From contig CM049321.1 of assembly GCA_026874595.1 (NCBI GenBank), positions 25,411,479 to 25,475,478 of the forward strand: DNA of 64,000 nucleotides, read 5' to 3'. Shown in pieces: positions 35,716-47,657 of this stretch (position 1 is its first letter; each line of letters starts with the position of its first letter). Source of the DNA: Sipunculus nudus. Lineage: Eukaryota > Annelida > Sipuncula > Golfingiida > Sipunculidae. The notes beneath the pieces were generated by a model that saw only the letters and a list, made by a program, of their open reading frames with translations, ran no database searches and was not told where the DNA came from. Made by a program: the position numbers and the translations under genes.

Positions 35716-36014
35716 GGGCGGTAGCATTCGCTTCTTATCAGATTATTTTTGTATCCTGGTGTCACCCAGGCCCGGTGTCTACCGCACCTGCGGGTCCTGT
35801 GTGTGTAACCATCCCCATAGCTTGGTCATAACACCGAGGACCCCCCCAAGACGCACTCGTTTGTTGTGAGTGATACACGGCAGTGGAGCACAGCCTACCC
35901 ATTAATCCTGCAAAATGCCCACACTGGATGCTGGCCTCAGCCTCGGCTGAGATTTGAACTCACGACCTCCCGGCTTTGAGTCCTGTGCTCTACCCCTGAG
36001 CAACAAAAGCCGGC
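35716..36014 (-). repeat. tRNA-derived SINE, copy 1 (near full length)
   Basis: On the minus strand it begins with a tRNA-like head. This has an A-box-like 'ttgctcaggggtagagc' and a B-box-like 'gagttcaaatc' with tRNA-like spacing. An unrelated body follows, containing 'acccgcaggtgcggtagaca' and 'gcctgggtgacac'. The head no longer folds as a full tRNA to my eye, so it is a SINE and not a tRNA gene. Pol III transcription from the internal promoter is expected for such elements when active. Confidence 0.85.
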
Positions 36015-36151
36015 AACTTCTAAAACTTGTTACTGGTCACTAATTGACGAACCGTATAGATGTTGGGCACAGAGAAAGGCTACACGGGAGATTTATACTA
36101 GGTTCTGTTTTCAATATCATTCAGGCTCCAAATCCATAGGTCTCATCAGTT

Positions 36152-37368
36152 GGGTTCGAATGCGACTCAGTTCATTTAATGGAAATGCTAATGTTTCAAA
36201 TCATTCAAGCAAATACAAATGCGAAGAGACATAATAAAATACAGAAACCCAAATACAATAAAAAGGTATCAACTGCCAATGCAAATGCAATATAAACTAG
36301 ACGTTTCGTTACTGTCATGAGACAGTTTCAGATTTCCACCTATTTCTCCGTAAATGGCTAGCTGTGCACACCTGTGAGAATTAGGTTTATTAGCTCAGCT
36401 GACTGAAAGTAATCTGATCTATAGCGATCACTCTTTGTCCGTATTTCTGTCGTTCCGTCCGTCTGTCCATCCGTCCGTCCGTTAACCAGGCACAAATCAT
36501 AACCGCTGGACCTGGAAGCTTCTCATAAGACATGCAGGGAGGTCCATGAAAAATCACCTTGGTAACCTGAAATTAAGTCTCTGTTACCCATATCCTCCGA
36601 GCTATAGGTCTAAGAATAATCCCCCCCCCCCCCCCGAAAAATGAAAAGTTTGATACAAAATCTCCAGTATTTGAAAAACTAATGCATTGATCACCATGAC
36701 TGTTTGCATGCATTTTGATCATGAAGTGTTTCATCAGTTCCTGCAGACTGGTGGCGCCAACTGATTTTTTTTTTAATTTTTACGCATTTTCTTCCCTATT
36801 TTTAGACTTTCAAAGATGTGGTCGTCTGTTAACAGGGCACAAATTGTAACCGCTGGATCTGGAATCTTCTTCTTGAGATCAGGGGAGGTTCATGAAAAAT
36901 CTCCTCGGAAACCTGATTTTTTGTCTCTGTTCCATATATCCTCTTAGCTATGTTTCAGTTAAATCGGGATACCACCTTTAACATTTGGCATTCAGATGAC
37001 AAATTCCTTTTGTTAATGTCTTTCTTGTCAGATGAGCGTCATGACCCATGGGTCACTTTTTTATGAATAGAGAACCATATAAAATGACGCCTGAAAAAAA
37101 TATAGCATGTATGAAATGAATCGTGAAATTATGGGATAATATAGAACACTTTAGAATATAGGATCCGTATGATTTATAGAACAAGCAGACCGGAACACGA
37201 TATAGTAATTTAAGGACGGCATCAATTTGCATTTGATAAAAAAAAAAATCAACTGCAAATGCAAGGTTTTAACTCTTATTTAAAGGCAAATTCAAAGTTA
37301 ATGGTAGCTCTGCATTTAAATGCAAATGCAAAACTTTCAAAACCAGGTGTATATGCATTTGAACCCAT
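36152..37368. mobile_element. ATGCAAAT-dense element with TIRs, split by an X-family copy
   Basis: It opens with 'gggttcgaatgcgac' and closes with 'gcatttgaaccc', which are inverted. The outer parts (36152-36300 and 37205-37368) are packed with 'aaatgcaaatgc' and its complement. The middle is the X-family copy 36391-37062. No transposase is seen, so it is a non-autonomous element. Confidence 0.7.
36391..37062 (+). repeat. X-family repeat, copy 4
   Basis: It has a complete head ('tagctcagctgactgaaagt') and tail ('gatgagcgtcatgaccca', 'tgggtcac'). One full internal unit carries 'actggtggcgccaactg' and a second is partial. This is the most compact two-ended copy and useful for defining the family. 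Confidence 0.85.
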
Positions 37369-37879
37369 CCCTGCGAATCACTTGTTTTTGAAGTTTGGTG
37401 GTTTGCATTGGTTTCCCCGTAATTACTCCAATAGGATAAGAATAATTAGGGAAATTATTCAAATAACAATTGTGCTACCTATCACTTAAGATGGAACCCA
37501 CATGATTTCGAGGGCCAAACGTAAAGGTCATAGGTCAGGTATGTTCACAACTAGATAACGAAGAGGACCATTAACAATATGATTACGACCATACTATTAG
37601 CAACCTTAACCTTCTATTGAATCAGTTTAAGTAAAACTCATACACGTGACTTACTTTAAAGCTTTATTTTTTCTACACATATGATGTGCTAGGTGCTCAC
37701 TATGTACTTCAATGGCGCTCAGGACAGAAGAAATTGAATCGTCTTGCCTTTTTTTAATATTTTTATCCATGCAAAATGTTCACAGGTGGGCATTGGGTTC
37801 TTGGGCCCGTGTTCAATATGCATCTAACAATGATACACATTTCATCAAGAAGATTATCAAAAAGTACAGTTAGGATCTG

Positions 37880-38245
37880 GTCTGGATTAAAACGGCTGGT
37901 TTAGGCCAAGAAAAAAATTGGTATGGTTCTCTGGCACCGCCCGCGTCAATTTTAACCCCCACACCAAAATTTTTAATTTTGATTTTCATCTTTCAAGGAG
38001 ATAAAATAATACAATTTTGATAAACCTTCCTTTGTTAAGTAGTGCTTTAACCTGTTTAGCAAAAAAAAATTATGTTATTTTCATGTTTCTCCCTGATCAT
38101 ATGACATTTTTTATCGAAACATACCAAAAAAAGTCAAAAATAAAATATCACCCGCCCGCACTGATTTCTAAAAAAAAAAGTGCCTGAGAACCATGCATAC
38201 CTTTTTTTTCCTTGGCTTAGTTGGTTTAAACACATCCCTCTAAAC
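37880..38245. mobile_element. MITE with inverted termini of about 45 bp
   Basis: The left end is 'ggccaagaaaaaaattggta' plus 'tggttctctggcac'. The right end (38180-38225) is the inverted form, with 'gtgcctgagaacca' and 'cttggctta'. 'cccgc' words follow each end. It is noncoding. Confidence 0.75.
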
Positions 38246-38834
38246 GTCACTGCTTTACGTGTATGGGCGACTTGGGTGGGATCTGCATGGTGGTAAAGAT
38301 GACCCATCGACACAGCGATTAATCTGGATTCCCAAGCATGTGGATTATCAGGGAGGAAACAAAGGAAAGAAATATAACTAATCAGATAAAAAATCCTTAT
38401 CAGGAACTTGTGGTTCTGTCATGCATGCAAAGAAAGGTAGCTGCTACATCCAAATTAACAGCAAACATTTTGAAAGTGATATGTTTTTTTTATAAAACAC
38501 ATATCTATCAGTAAACTAATATTATAAAATGTAAATCTGAAACAAGTAATAAAATGGATAAACGGGTATTAATTGGTGGAGTTAGCAAATTTACAATTAC
38601 CACATTCCACCAGATCTAGCTTGTCAGCAGTTAGATAAAGGTACCCAATCACCTAAAAGCATGTTCAAATAACAAAATAAAAAAGATAGCTTCTTCCCTT
38701 TCAGATAAATTTGTACCTGACAAAATATTGCCCTGAAAAAGTTTCCTTACTCTTGTAAACGACTGTAGAAAACGGTGGACCGGGCGCGAAAACAGTTGTA
38801 AACATAAACACAGCGCGTGGGGCCGTGTGCATCC
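38246..38834. other. No gene recognised
   Basis: AT-rich sequence without supportable features. Confidence 0.5.
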
Positions 38835-39155
38835 CGAAGCCACAACACGTGTCAATCAGGAGATGCCTTGACTGACTTGGCCCAAAAATGTAATACTTGT
38901 TCCGCTGGCTAAAACATCGCCTGATGCGGCTCACAATCAAACCTCCGGTCACGCGGCCTTTTTATGGTAAACACACACACACACTGACTGTGTTTACCAA
39001 CACGCAGATCCAAAACAAAGTGTTAAACAGCCGTATGCGAGGTACTGAGACTGTGAGCTGGAATGGTTTTGCTGGTAAACTTTTGTATATAGCAAAAATG
39101 AAAAAATTGTGTGAAAGAATAGGCAAATTATTGCTCGTGATTATGTCCCCCTAAG
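38835..39155. repeat. Third copy fragment (C), related to 1338-1650
   Basis: 'aggagatgcc', 'tgtgtttaccaacacgcaga' and 'ccgtatgcgaggt' are collinear with arm A. The flanks differ, so only this module is shared. Confidence 0.75.
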
Positions 39156-39959
39156 TTTTGACTTTAATAAACATTTGGCTTTAAGTATAACTATGCAAGA
39201 ATTTCGTCATTGATCGATTGCAATATTTGTAGTCAGAGGTGAATTCGTCATGAATGTTTATGAACAGTCATAATTAATAAAAAGCAGGCTAGGTCATGAA
39301 ATGTCATCAGAAAAATATTATGAAGTTGCACTATCAATATAAAATTGTTAATGTATAAAGCATAACGTTAACGTAGTTAAGTAATTAAAATTCCCACAAT
39401 TGTATCTGTATAGTATAGGTGAGGCCGCGTGTTTCTGTTGACCAAGGCTTCGTTACCTGACCTGCAATTCATAATACTATATTGACATATATATTTTAAT
39501 GAAATTTTTCATTTGTTATATATAAATATTATTATAATATATAAATATTATTCTTTGAATAACAAGGGGGAATTCAGATACATACCCTCATCCTCCTGTA
39601 TTGACGCCTCTGTATTTTTGGTTTCCTCCAAACGCAAACGTGATAATGCATATTCCACCTCTTGTTGCATCCGCTTGGCATCAGCTAAGCCAAAATCCGT
39701 TTTTACACTCTACAGACTCATATAACGTAATGCCTTTTAGACTCATAGTTAGTTTTGCCCTATTATTCTAGTTCTGTTAATCAGTTTCTGTTAATATCTC
39801 TTTATTGGACCCCATATCAAGATATTTTTACTGGATAAGAGCGTGAGGGAGAAATATAGCAATAAAAACCCAAGAACTATGGAATACATGGGAAAAGACA
39901 GATGATATTGTGAATTAGTAAAATACGGTGCATGATACGGGTACATGTCGGGTTATATT

Positions 39960-40012
<53 letters not shown>

Positions 40013-40394
40013 TTATAAACGCAGAACATAAGTATAAACTGATTTTCTTAATGAAAATACATCAAACACATACATATGAGTTCCCATATAGTCGTTGAAT
40101 AATAAAATCACAAATAACTCAATGACCAATATGGTAGGTCGTTTATACAATGCCCAGTAATAGGTAACAGAGTATCTGAGCACGTGCTATGGTCCGTATA
40201 TGTCTGTTTGGTATTTTCAAATAACGAAGAAAATGTACAATCCATATGGTAATAATAGGAGTTAATTACGTGTTAGACTCAGTGTTATATTGAAGAGCGC
40301 ACCAGCTGACTGCGTTACAATGCATACAGGCTGGAAATTATTTGACTGTGCATGAGTCAGAAATCACTTGATCTCGAAAGTGCCTTCATAAATC
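39156..40394. other. No gene recognised; (TA)n at 39957-40010
   Basis: Apart from the TA microsatellite the stretch holds nothing I can name. Confidence 0.5.
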
Positions 40395-40661
40395 AAAGCC
40401 GGGAGGAGGTGAGTTCAAATCTCAGCCGAGGAGTGGTGGGACTTTTCAGAGTAGGCCCCCAACCAGGGTGAGAGCTCTGCAGGCTTAATGGGGAGACTAT
40501 GTCCCACGGCTGTATATCACTCGCAAACTAACGCGTCTCGATTTTCCACGGTATTGTGACCAAACAATGGGGGTGACTATACACCCAGGACCCGCAGGTG
40601 CGGTAGACACCGAGCCTGGGTGACACTAAGATACAGAATTACATGGTAGGAAGCGAGCACC
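40395..40661 (+). repeat. tRNA-derived SINE, copy 2 (5' truncated)
   Basis: It starts inside the tRNA-like head ('aaagccgggaggaggtgagt', then the B-box-like 'gagttcaaatc'). It follows the body of copy 1 through 'acccgcaggtgcggtagaca' to 'ggaagcgagcacc'. The A box is missing. Confidence 0.85.
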
Positions 40662-41149
40662 AAACCGAAATGGACCTCTGCGGATGTATATACTTGGATT
40701 AAGAATTAGACCAGACAGCATTCAATAATGAAAACGGTTACTTAAACCAAAAATAAAATAAAAAAAGCTACCACTTTTATGTAAATATTGACAGAGTATA
40801 GGCCTATCTTAAGTGCACTCAACAACCTAAATCACAGCAAAAGGTAAAAATAAAGTATTGTTTAATAAAAATATGAAAACCTGTAAAAGAAGTCTTTCCT
40901 GAACAAAGATTTGTTACTTTTAAAAATTAACAGTCGGAACTTATTCAATGAACCTTTGCTCCCATTGACCGGAATTCAGGCGGAAGGTGCTACAAAGTGG
41001 TCCGACTAAAAAACAGGGAGTTGGCTTAAAAGACAACTATTCGCCTGCCTTCTCTGTAGCATGTATGTGACTTCTGGCTTACTCTGCCTGTATATGTAAA
41101 TAAATTATAAGAAAATTCTGTAAAGCTAAATAATATTATGGAAAGAATA

Positions 41150-41610
41150 AGCCTGTTTAGGCCGTATCCGCAAATAATCCGGTTCGTAAATCGGTTTACT
41201 CTGTCCGCACTAGGCCACTAATCCACCTCAGTTTGATTTACTGTAATACCCGTGAAAGGCGGTCTACATTAGTACGGTTTACAGTAAACCGGTTTCTATA
41301 GTGCGTACAGGCAAACCAACTTTTATTCCGAATGAGTCCAGTTTCAGCGAACGGCCTTGACTGCTACCCTTGATATTGCCCCAGCATGCGTTGCGCGAGA
41401 GAGCTCTGAGTTGCAGGTCTGAATCGGATTACGAACCAAGGACGGACAGCAATCTCAGGCGGTGTTGTATAAACCGGTTTATGCTTTTAAGAAGGGAACT
41501 ACAGTGCGGACGCAAAGCGGACTACTTTGAAACAAAATTAAACCGGTTTAGTATATTCGATTTAGATGCGAATCAAGTGCAACAGAAGTACATTCGCAAA
41601 CGTTGACAAA
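41150..41610. mobile_element. AAACCGGTTT-dense element
   Basis: The 10-bp palindrome AAACCGGTTT occurs intact at about 41286, 41472 and 41541, with several degenerate forms ('aaatcggttta', 'ataatccggtt'). 'tccgcac' near 41205 is inverted as 'gtgcgga' near 41504. This looks like a non-autonomous DNA transposon with repeated binding sites. The 78-codon frame inside it is incidental. Confidence 0.6.
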
Positions 41611-41921
41611 CAGAAAAACCATGTCACTAAAGGTGGATGGTTGCATGCATATTTGCTGAATTTGAAATGTCACAATTGGCAATTGCCTAATGCTTGATCG
41701 TCTGACCAGATATCTTGTTGAAAGTTTGGATTATTTTGGTAAGTTATAATCATGTGGATTAAAACAAAACAACCAGCCTGTGTTCGGTGGGATCGTTTTA
41801 TTATCGCTTAATGAAAGGTTCAAGATATTTTATTAGTTAATATACACTATGCAGACCTCTTAAAAGGATATTGTTTTTAATTTATATAACGTGTGTGTGC
41901 GTGTTTTTTTTTTTTTTTTAC

Positions 41922-42348
41922 TAGAGATCTGAATTCTAAGGAATGCAAGCCTCCGCCATGTAGGCGGTTCTTATTGTGGGACACTCCCAACACATGTTTG
42001 CATTCCCCTATTAGTCCCATATACTCCGTAGTTCATTCATGCAGAAGTTCCCCTATCCCGTGTTCCCTTATCAACTCTTCGGCCCATATTCCCAGGTACA
42101 TTCGTCAATAAGTGACAATACATTTGTGAATATTCCTTGAAGTCTTTCCTGGACCCCGATCATTAATGTAGATCGACACCAAAACCTTGTCGATTCTTCC
42201 GTGCCAATTACTGAATAGCCCTGACATTTGATGAGATTCCGCCAATGACTGCGTGAATTATGTTACGTACAAGCACTCTAACATACTCGTACGCACAAAC
42301 ACACACATACAAACGGGAATGAACGCATAACCTCCTAGCGGAGTCAAC
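41922..42348 (-). repeat. Y-family interspersed repeat, copy 5
   Basis: The right end on the plus strand is 'gaacgcataacctcctagcg' and the left end is 'gaatgcaagcctccgcc'. It is longer than the other copies because of an insertion of about 60 bp in the middle. Confidence 0.8.
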
Positions 42349-42915
42349 TAATAAGAACACTATTTCAGATTTCGCATTAAGTCCATCATCCGCAGTTTGA
42401 GCATTTAATAATACAGGGTTCAAGGATTTAAGATAAGAAGTGAAATACTCTTTCCTTGGCGGGGAGAAACGCTCTATACTTAGTATGTCATTGAATTTTG
42501 TAACTTGTTTGGGAAAATCATTTAGGTTAATTGTGTTAGCGTGTGCGTCTTTATGGCTGTCGCGGGGGTTCAATGTCCATGCATTGTTCTTGTATCGTTG
42601 CCAAATTTCGGTTCATATAAACATATGTATTAAACAAAGGAAAGAAAATGCGCAAACTAACACAGCATCCATTACACTTGAGCAGAATCGGTACAATCGC
42701 ACTCCAAAGATTTAAAACGAATGGCATGGGGATCGTATCATATTACATATATCATATATCATGTTAAATATACATAACAAAATCTAACTGTAGCAAGCGA
42801 TAACTCTGCTATAGTGTTACTAAGCAAAGTCGGACACATTGAATATTATATTAAGAACAACCAGACGATATTGTGTTGTAAGATAAACATTTTGCACGTG
42901 CATGAACACATAACA
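42349..42915. other. No gene recognised
   Basis: Overlapping frames on both strands with no motif. Confidence 0.5.
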
Positions 42916-43122
42916 AAAGCGGATCCGGGGAGGGGGGGGGGGGGGGCATGCGGGTCTGGACTCCCCCTTTTTCAGCCGCCCCAACCTTTGTAAGGGTTTA
43001 AGACCAATTTTTGCAGCCTGGATCCCCCTTTTCTGGAATATGGGAATTTTTTTAAAAGTTTTGTTATTGGTTCTCCTTGGTAGGACCCCTTCCTTTTCCT
43101 AATTCCTGGATCCACCCCTGAA
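42916..43122. mobile_element. Small MITE with GGATCC-containing ends and a G-tract
   Basis: It starts 'gcggatccgggga' with a long G run and ends 'ctggatccacccctg', which is inverted relative to the start. 'ccccctttt' words are spread inside. The terminal pattern resembles hAT-type MITEs seen widely in animals. That assignment is inference. Confidence 0.6.
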
Positions 43123-43170
43123 GCATGTATTTGTTCGTTAGTAATGGCGTTTGTGAGAGAAAAATGTTTT

Positions 43171-43450
43171 AACTAGAAATTTGCATTCCAATGAATGCAT
43201 GCCTCCGCCATGTTTGGTTTTACATATTCGGCTCAATTTCCCAGGTTCCTTCGTGCACAAATGACTGTACATTTGACAATATTCCTCGATGACGTTCCTG
43301 AATCCGGATCATGTGCCGGATCTACATCGAAATTTATTCGATTCTTTATTGGCCCATGCCCTGAAAATTTCATTAGATTTTGTTCATGATTGCGTGTGTT
43401 ATCTTGTAAACAAACATACATGAACGCATACCCTCCTTTCGGAGGCAATA
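43171..43450 (-). repeat. Y-family interspersed repeat, copy 6
   Basis: A compact copy running from 'ttgcattccaatgaatgcat' and 'gcctccgccatg' to 'gaacgcataccctcctttcg'. Confidence 0.85.
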
Positions 43451-45199
43451 TATACTCTGTGTAGTAGTCACTGGTGGTAGGAACTAACCCTCCGCTTCTC
43501 TATAAATAAATATGCAGAAAATGATCCGATGCTGATAAAGTCTCACCCATTTATAGTATGTGCCACTGTGGGAATCCCATTGAAATTATTCCAAACTTTT
43601 CTTGAACTCACATATCAGATCCAGTTAGTGAGTTGCAATGATGAAATGAAGCAAAGGCCAAGGTAACTAGATTGAAATTAGAACCATATCTTGTAAATAA
43701 TTTGAGAGATTCCCAAAAAAAGTAATATATCAGAAAACATTTTATATTTATCAACCTAACTGACGAAAGCTAAGGTCATATGATCAACCAACTACAATTA
43801 AAATTGATTGGTTGAGTGTCATTAATATTCTAAAAAAATGTAATTGTCAAAGTGCGGCTGCTAACCCATGAACAGGCCAGGTCACTTAGCCACAAGATCA
43901 GAACAACATAGAAGGTTGCAAAATATGAATTTTGGTTTTTGTTATGTAGTTTTAGATCGAATATAAGGCCTTTTCTCCCTCATCAAGTTTCGTCTCAAAT
44001 TGCGGGATAATATTTAGTTTTTAGAGAATAATCGAATAAATTTCAATGAGCACCCATTGGTGGAATAGACTAATGTATTATTACCCACAATGACAGATTC
44101 ATCAACTTCCTGTAAGGCCACATCAGAAATAAAATTGTTTCGCGGACTCTGAGATAAAAAAACACAGAGCCCGCGAGCGATTTTGTCTTTTCTTTTACCG
44201 TTCAAGACAACCCGTTTAATTTTGCAAGTTGCCAGGCAAATTATGAAAATTACTTTCACTTGAAATTTCAATATACTTGTCTAGACTTGAATGCTGAAGT
44301 GCGGTCTCAAGTCTAGAAGCGACCATGAGCTGTTGAGTTAGACAACTCTCAAGACCTGTTAGATCTCGCGGTGTAAAGCTTGCTGGTGACACATACCAGT
44401 ATTTATCGCAACCGATTCACGCATCCGGTCATAGCGTCTGTCAAAAAAAATATCGGAAACTATAATTTCAGTTGAACATGACACATACCTGGAGCAACGA
44501 TTATTGGTTGCGCTCAAGGATCCGGTGATCGAAGATATCTGCTAGATTTTTGCGATGAACGCATCGGGTAAACGCATTGTGGAAGGTCTCATTTTCATTA
44601 TTTAAAAATTAATTTTTAAGATCATTGAAGGGGTATTACTGTGAGGAAGCATTTCTATGTCTATAACTCACAACATGCATCTTACTATATCCCCGAAAAA
44701 ATTGCAACATTGATGCAATAAAAAGTGACATTTAAAGTGGAAGCAAAATTAAGCGTTAAGCAAGGATTCCAGGACAATTATTTTGGAGAGGGGGTCCTAT
44801 CCCTCATTTATTTATTTAAGAATATAATTATTTGTTATATTTTTTTCACTAAAATATCATTTAAGTTTGCAGGCATAAATCTTGATATGAAGGGACAAAA
44901 CGAAGTATCGTAACATGTTTAGTTTAAAAATATTTATTTTAGTTGAATTGTACAAGAATACAGCAATATATGCTAATGGAGGAACTCTTCAACATTCATA
45001 TGATAAAATAATATATCTAAGTATGAACTAAATTAACCATGATAACATTACAGTATGTGACACACACGTATATTACAATATACACAACATATACTCGATG
45101 AATGTCAACTTAATACAATGGTAGCTGTTCCATATATAAAATTTATATTTCTAGTGCAAATCAATGCTTTCATTGCCTTCAATTATGCCTCAGTAAAGC
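43451..45199. other. No gene recognised
   Basis: The only structure noted is a perfect 11-bp inverted repeat TCTAGACTTGA (44280-44290) and its complement (44307-44317). Confidence 0.5.
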
Positions 45200-45660
45200 C
45201 TGTATCTCACTGGGCTGCGACAGCTTTGCGACAAATTGCTAATGCATTCGCGAGGGAGTCTCAAAAGTGTCTTAGAACATTCGCGGCGGTTCTCAATTTC
45301 CTCGCATGATTCGCAAAGTGTCGCTTACTTGTCGCACAATTTTGGCATGTTGAAAAAATTCGCAAAACAAAATTTCTCGCAAGATAGTCGCAGAGGTGTC
45401 GCTGGTGTCTCAAACCCGTCTCAAACATGTCTCGACCTATTCTCAAGTCAGTTTTCGCGTGTCAGGAAGTGCGAGAACTGTGAGACAACTTTTAGGTTTG
45501 CGACCTATGCAACTAAATTGCGAATATTTTGAGATCGAAATGAGAATTTGACTTTCTGGTCGCGAATTGTCGTGCGAATATTTCACAAATGTCGTGCGAA
45601 TGTCTTGTGAACATCTCAAGACATTCGCACGACGGGTATACGAACCCCAGCAGAATTTTG
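45200..45660. mobile_element. TCGCA/TGCGA-dense element with a 17-bp perfect hairpin
   Basis: The words 'tcgca' and 'tgcga' and 'tctca' recur dozens of times. GTCGTGCGAATGTCTTG (45591-45607) pairs perfectly with 45617-45633. The ends ('ctgggctgcgac' and 'cgaaccccag') are loosely inverted. No transposase is visible. The short open frames on both strands are by-products. Confidence 0.6.
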
Positions 45661-45699
45661 GGCCAAACACTCGTATGATGTTCGCAAACGTGTCGTAAT

Positions 45700-46190
45700 T
45701 ACTGAACCTCATTATATATTGCACTGTTTGCCTCAGGTTTTAAGTTTATTTTTCCATATAACAATATAACCCCCATGGTGATCAGATTATCATTTAAAAC
45801 TTTGGCTGTTACTGACTGATCTGTGCTGTCGTGAAAGAGACGTGCGTCATCTGCGAAAATGCGCAAATCGGATTAAAGGTTGTCTGTTATGTCATTAACA
45901 TAAACCAAGAACAACATGGCTCTCAAAATGGAGCCTTGCGGCACGCCAGCTGGGATTTTTTTACCACCCTTTGTCATCTGTCGTGCAAGGAGCTTTCAAT
46001 CCATTTATCAATAGGTATACTCATCCCATAATGCTTTAGTTTTAATATAAGCCCCTCATGCCAAACCCTGCCAACAGCACGGCTGGTGCCGAGAAGTACC
46101 ATTCTAACACGTTTGCGTGCATCAAGATTTTTATATTTTTTATCAGTAACGCAGATGAGTTGATTAACCGTTCAGGCCGCCTTTACTTAA
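45700..46190 (-). pseudogene. Reverse-transcriptase remnant of a non-LTR retrotransposon
   Basis: On the minus strand, from 46190 down, the words RVWHEGLILKLKHYG, then a W-I-E-S block, then GVPQGSIL, LFLVYVNDI and FADDARL appear in the right order for the RT palm and fingers of a LINE (Jockey/CR1-like group). The last contains the catalytic A-D-D. A diverged LND...INLKP segment follows. Frameshifts and at least one internal stop show it is dead. No 5' or 3' end is identified. Confidence 0.8.
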
Positions 46191-47109
46191 ATCCCGAGTC
46201 GGAACTTGTTACGCTCGCATTCCTTAATTATGAATAGGTACTCTGTTAGCACGTTTCAAAGCTGTAGGCAACTTCTGGCTTTGTATTGAATAGTTGAATA
46301 TCATACACACGCTTGTATGTGTCAAGTGTTGCCGCACGGTTGCCGTCTATTGATCGCATATGCAAAATGGATGCGGTAAACGCAATGCGATAAACGCTGG
46401 TACATGGTATGCGGCACCAGTTAAAATCAAAACTGCTTTAAAATTTACAGTTAATAAGAACACGCACAACCCTTTAACCGCGTGGTGACCCGACATTAAC
46501 AGGGAGCACTCGTGACAAAAGTGAACGTGTCATTATATTTTATTTAAAACTTACTTCAAAACTTTGAGGATTATTTTTGCTCGCAACAAATATTTTATGC
46601 AATATCGAGTGTTTATAATCAGCCCTTTTCAAAAGTTTAACATTGTCAGTATTAATATAATAATCAAATGTTTTACCTATTGTTCCCCCTAAAAAAGCGA
46701 TCGCTGGATTTGGTTTTCTCGTTTATTTCAACGTGCGTGGACTGTGCAGTGGTTCGATTGTAGCCCGCATTGCACCTGCCATATTTAGTATATGAGGCAG
46801 GCCTAAATTAGGAAGAAAAAACATCGCAGGGGTTATTTTTTACCGGGAAATCCAGCAAGCTTATGACTGTCCACCTCTTATATCTTTTATTACTGGTATA
46901 TGTTTACCTGAAGACCCCATCAACACCCCTCACGACCTGTCTGAGGTTACCATAGCGATAACCATTAATCATTAAATCAGTCTTGGATATTGAAACTCGA
47001 CTTGACGTAAGGTCTTGAGCTCAAGGCTGTCCTATTGTCCTCAAGGAGTTAATTGACACCCACCCTTGGTCCTCATTTGTAAAAAGAAAAAAAAAACGGT
47101 CAAAAGGGT
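46191..47109. other. No gene recognised
   Basis: Possible 5' continuation of the RT remnant near 46190, otherwise unremarkable. Confidence 0.45.
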
Positions 47110-47657
47110 TGGGTTCAAATGCGACTGTTTTAAATGTAAAATGTTTCAAATCATTTAAGTGCACATGCAAATGAAAAAAAATTTTTTAAAAATATTCAAA
47201 TGCATATGTAAATGCAAGTGTGATAAAATATATATCAAAGGAAAATGAGATAAATATTATGAATTTGTTTGCATATGTAAAGGACCTTGTTTGGCTACAT
47301 AATACCTCAACTTTATTGCCAAGTCAATACTCTATAAAGTATTTATACAGACATATATAACTGTCATTTAAAAAAAACCTCGAATTTCATAAATCTCATG
47401 TCCAACCAAGTAACTTAATGACACCTGAGAAAAAAAAAAACAATAGGATTAATGAAATAAATTATGAATATTTTATTGAACACTTAGTAAAATATAGGAT
47501 TCATAATATTTACAGACGAGAAGACCGAACACTGAAACACCATTATCACAACATAGTTTACATATTTATAGCATTTGCGATTGACAAACATTATAGTTAA
47601 CGTTGTAGATCTGCATTTAAATGCAAATACAAATGCAACATTCCTTAAATGTGGGTT
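47110..47657. mobile_element. ATGCAAAT-dense element, second copy
   Basis: It opens 'gggttcaaatgcgactgttt', the same start as the element at 36152. ATGCAAAT-like words cluster near both ends (47160-47220 and 47610-47640) and are sparse in the middle. It is noncoding. Confidence 0.6.

Noticed and set aside
35716-36014. A functional tRNA gene
   Set aside because: A and B boxes are present, but the acceptor and anticodon stems do not form and the sequence continues into a SINE body shared with 40395-40661.
45118-45724. Several overlapping frames of 60-98 codons on both strands
   Set aside because: They come from the TCGCA-dense element, and the frames on opposite strands are complementary images of the same repeats.
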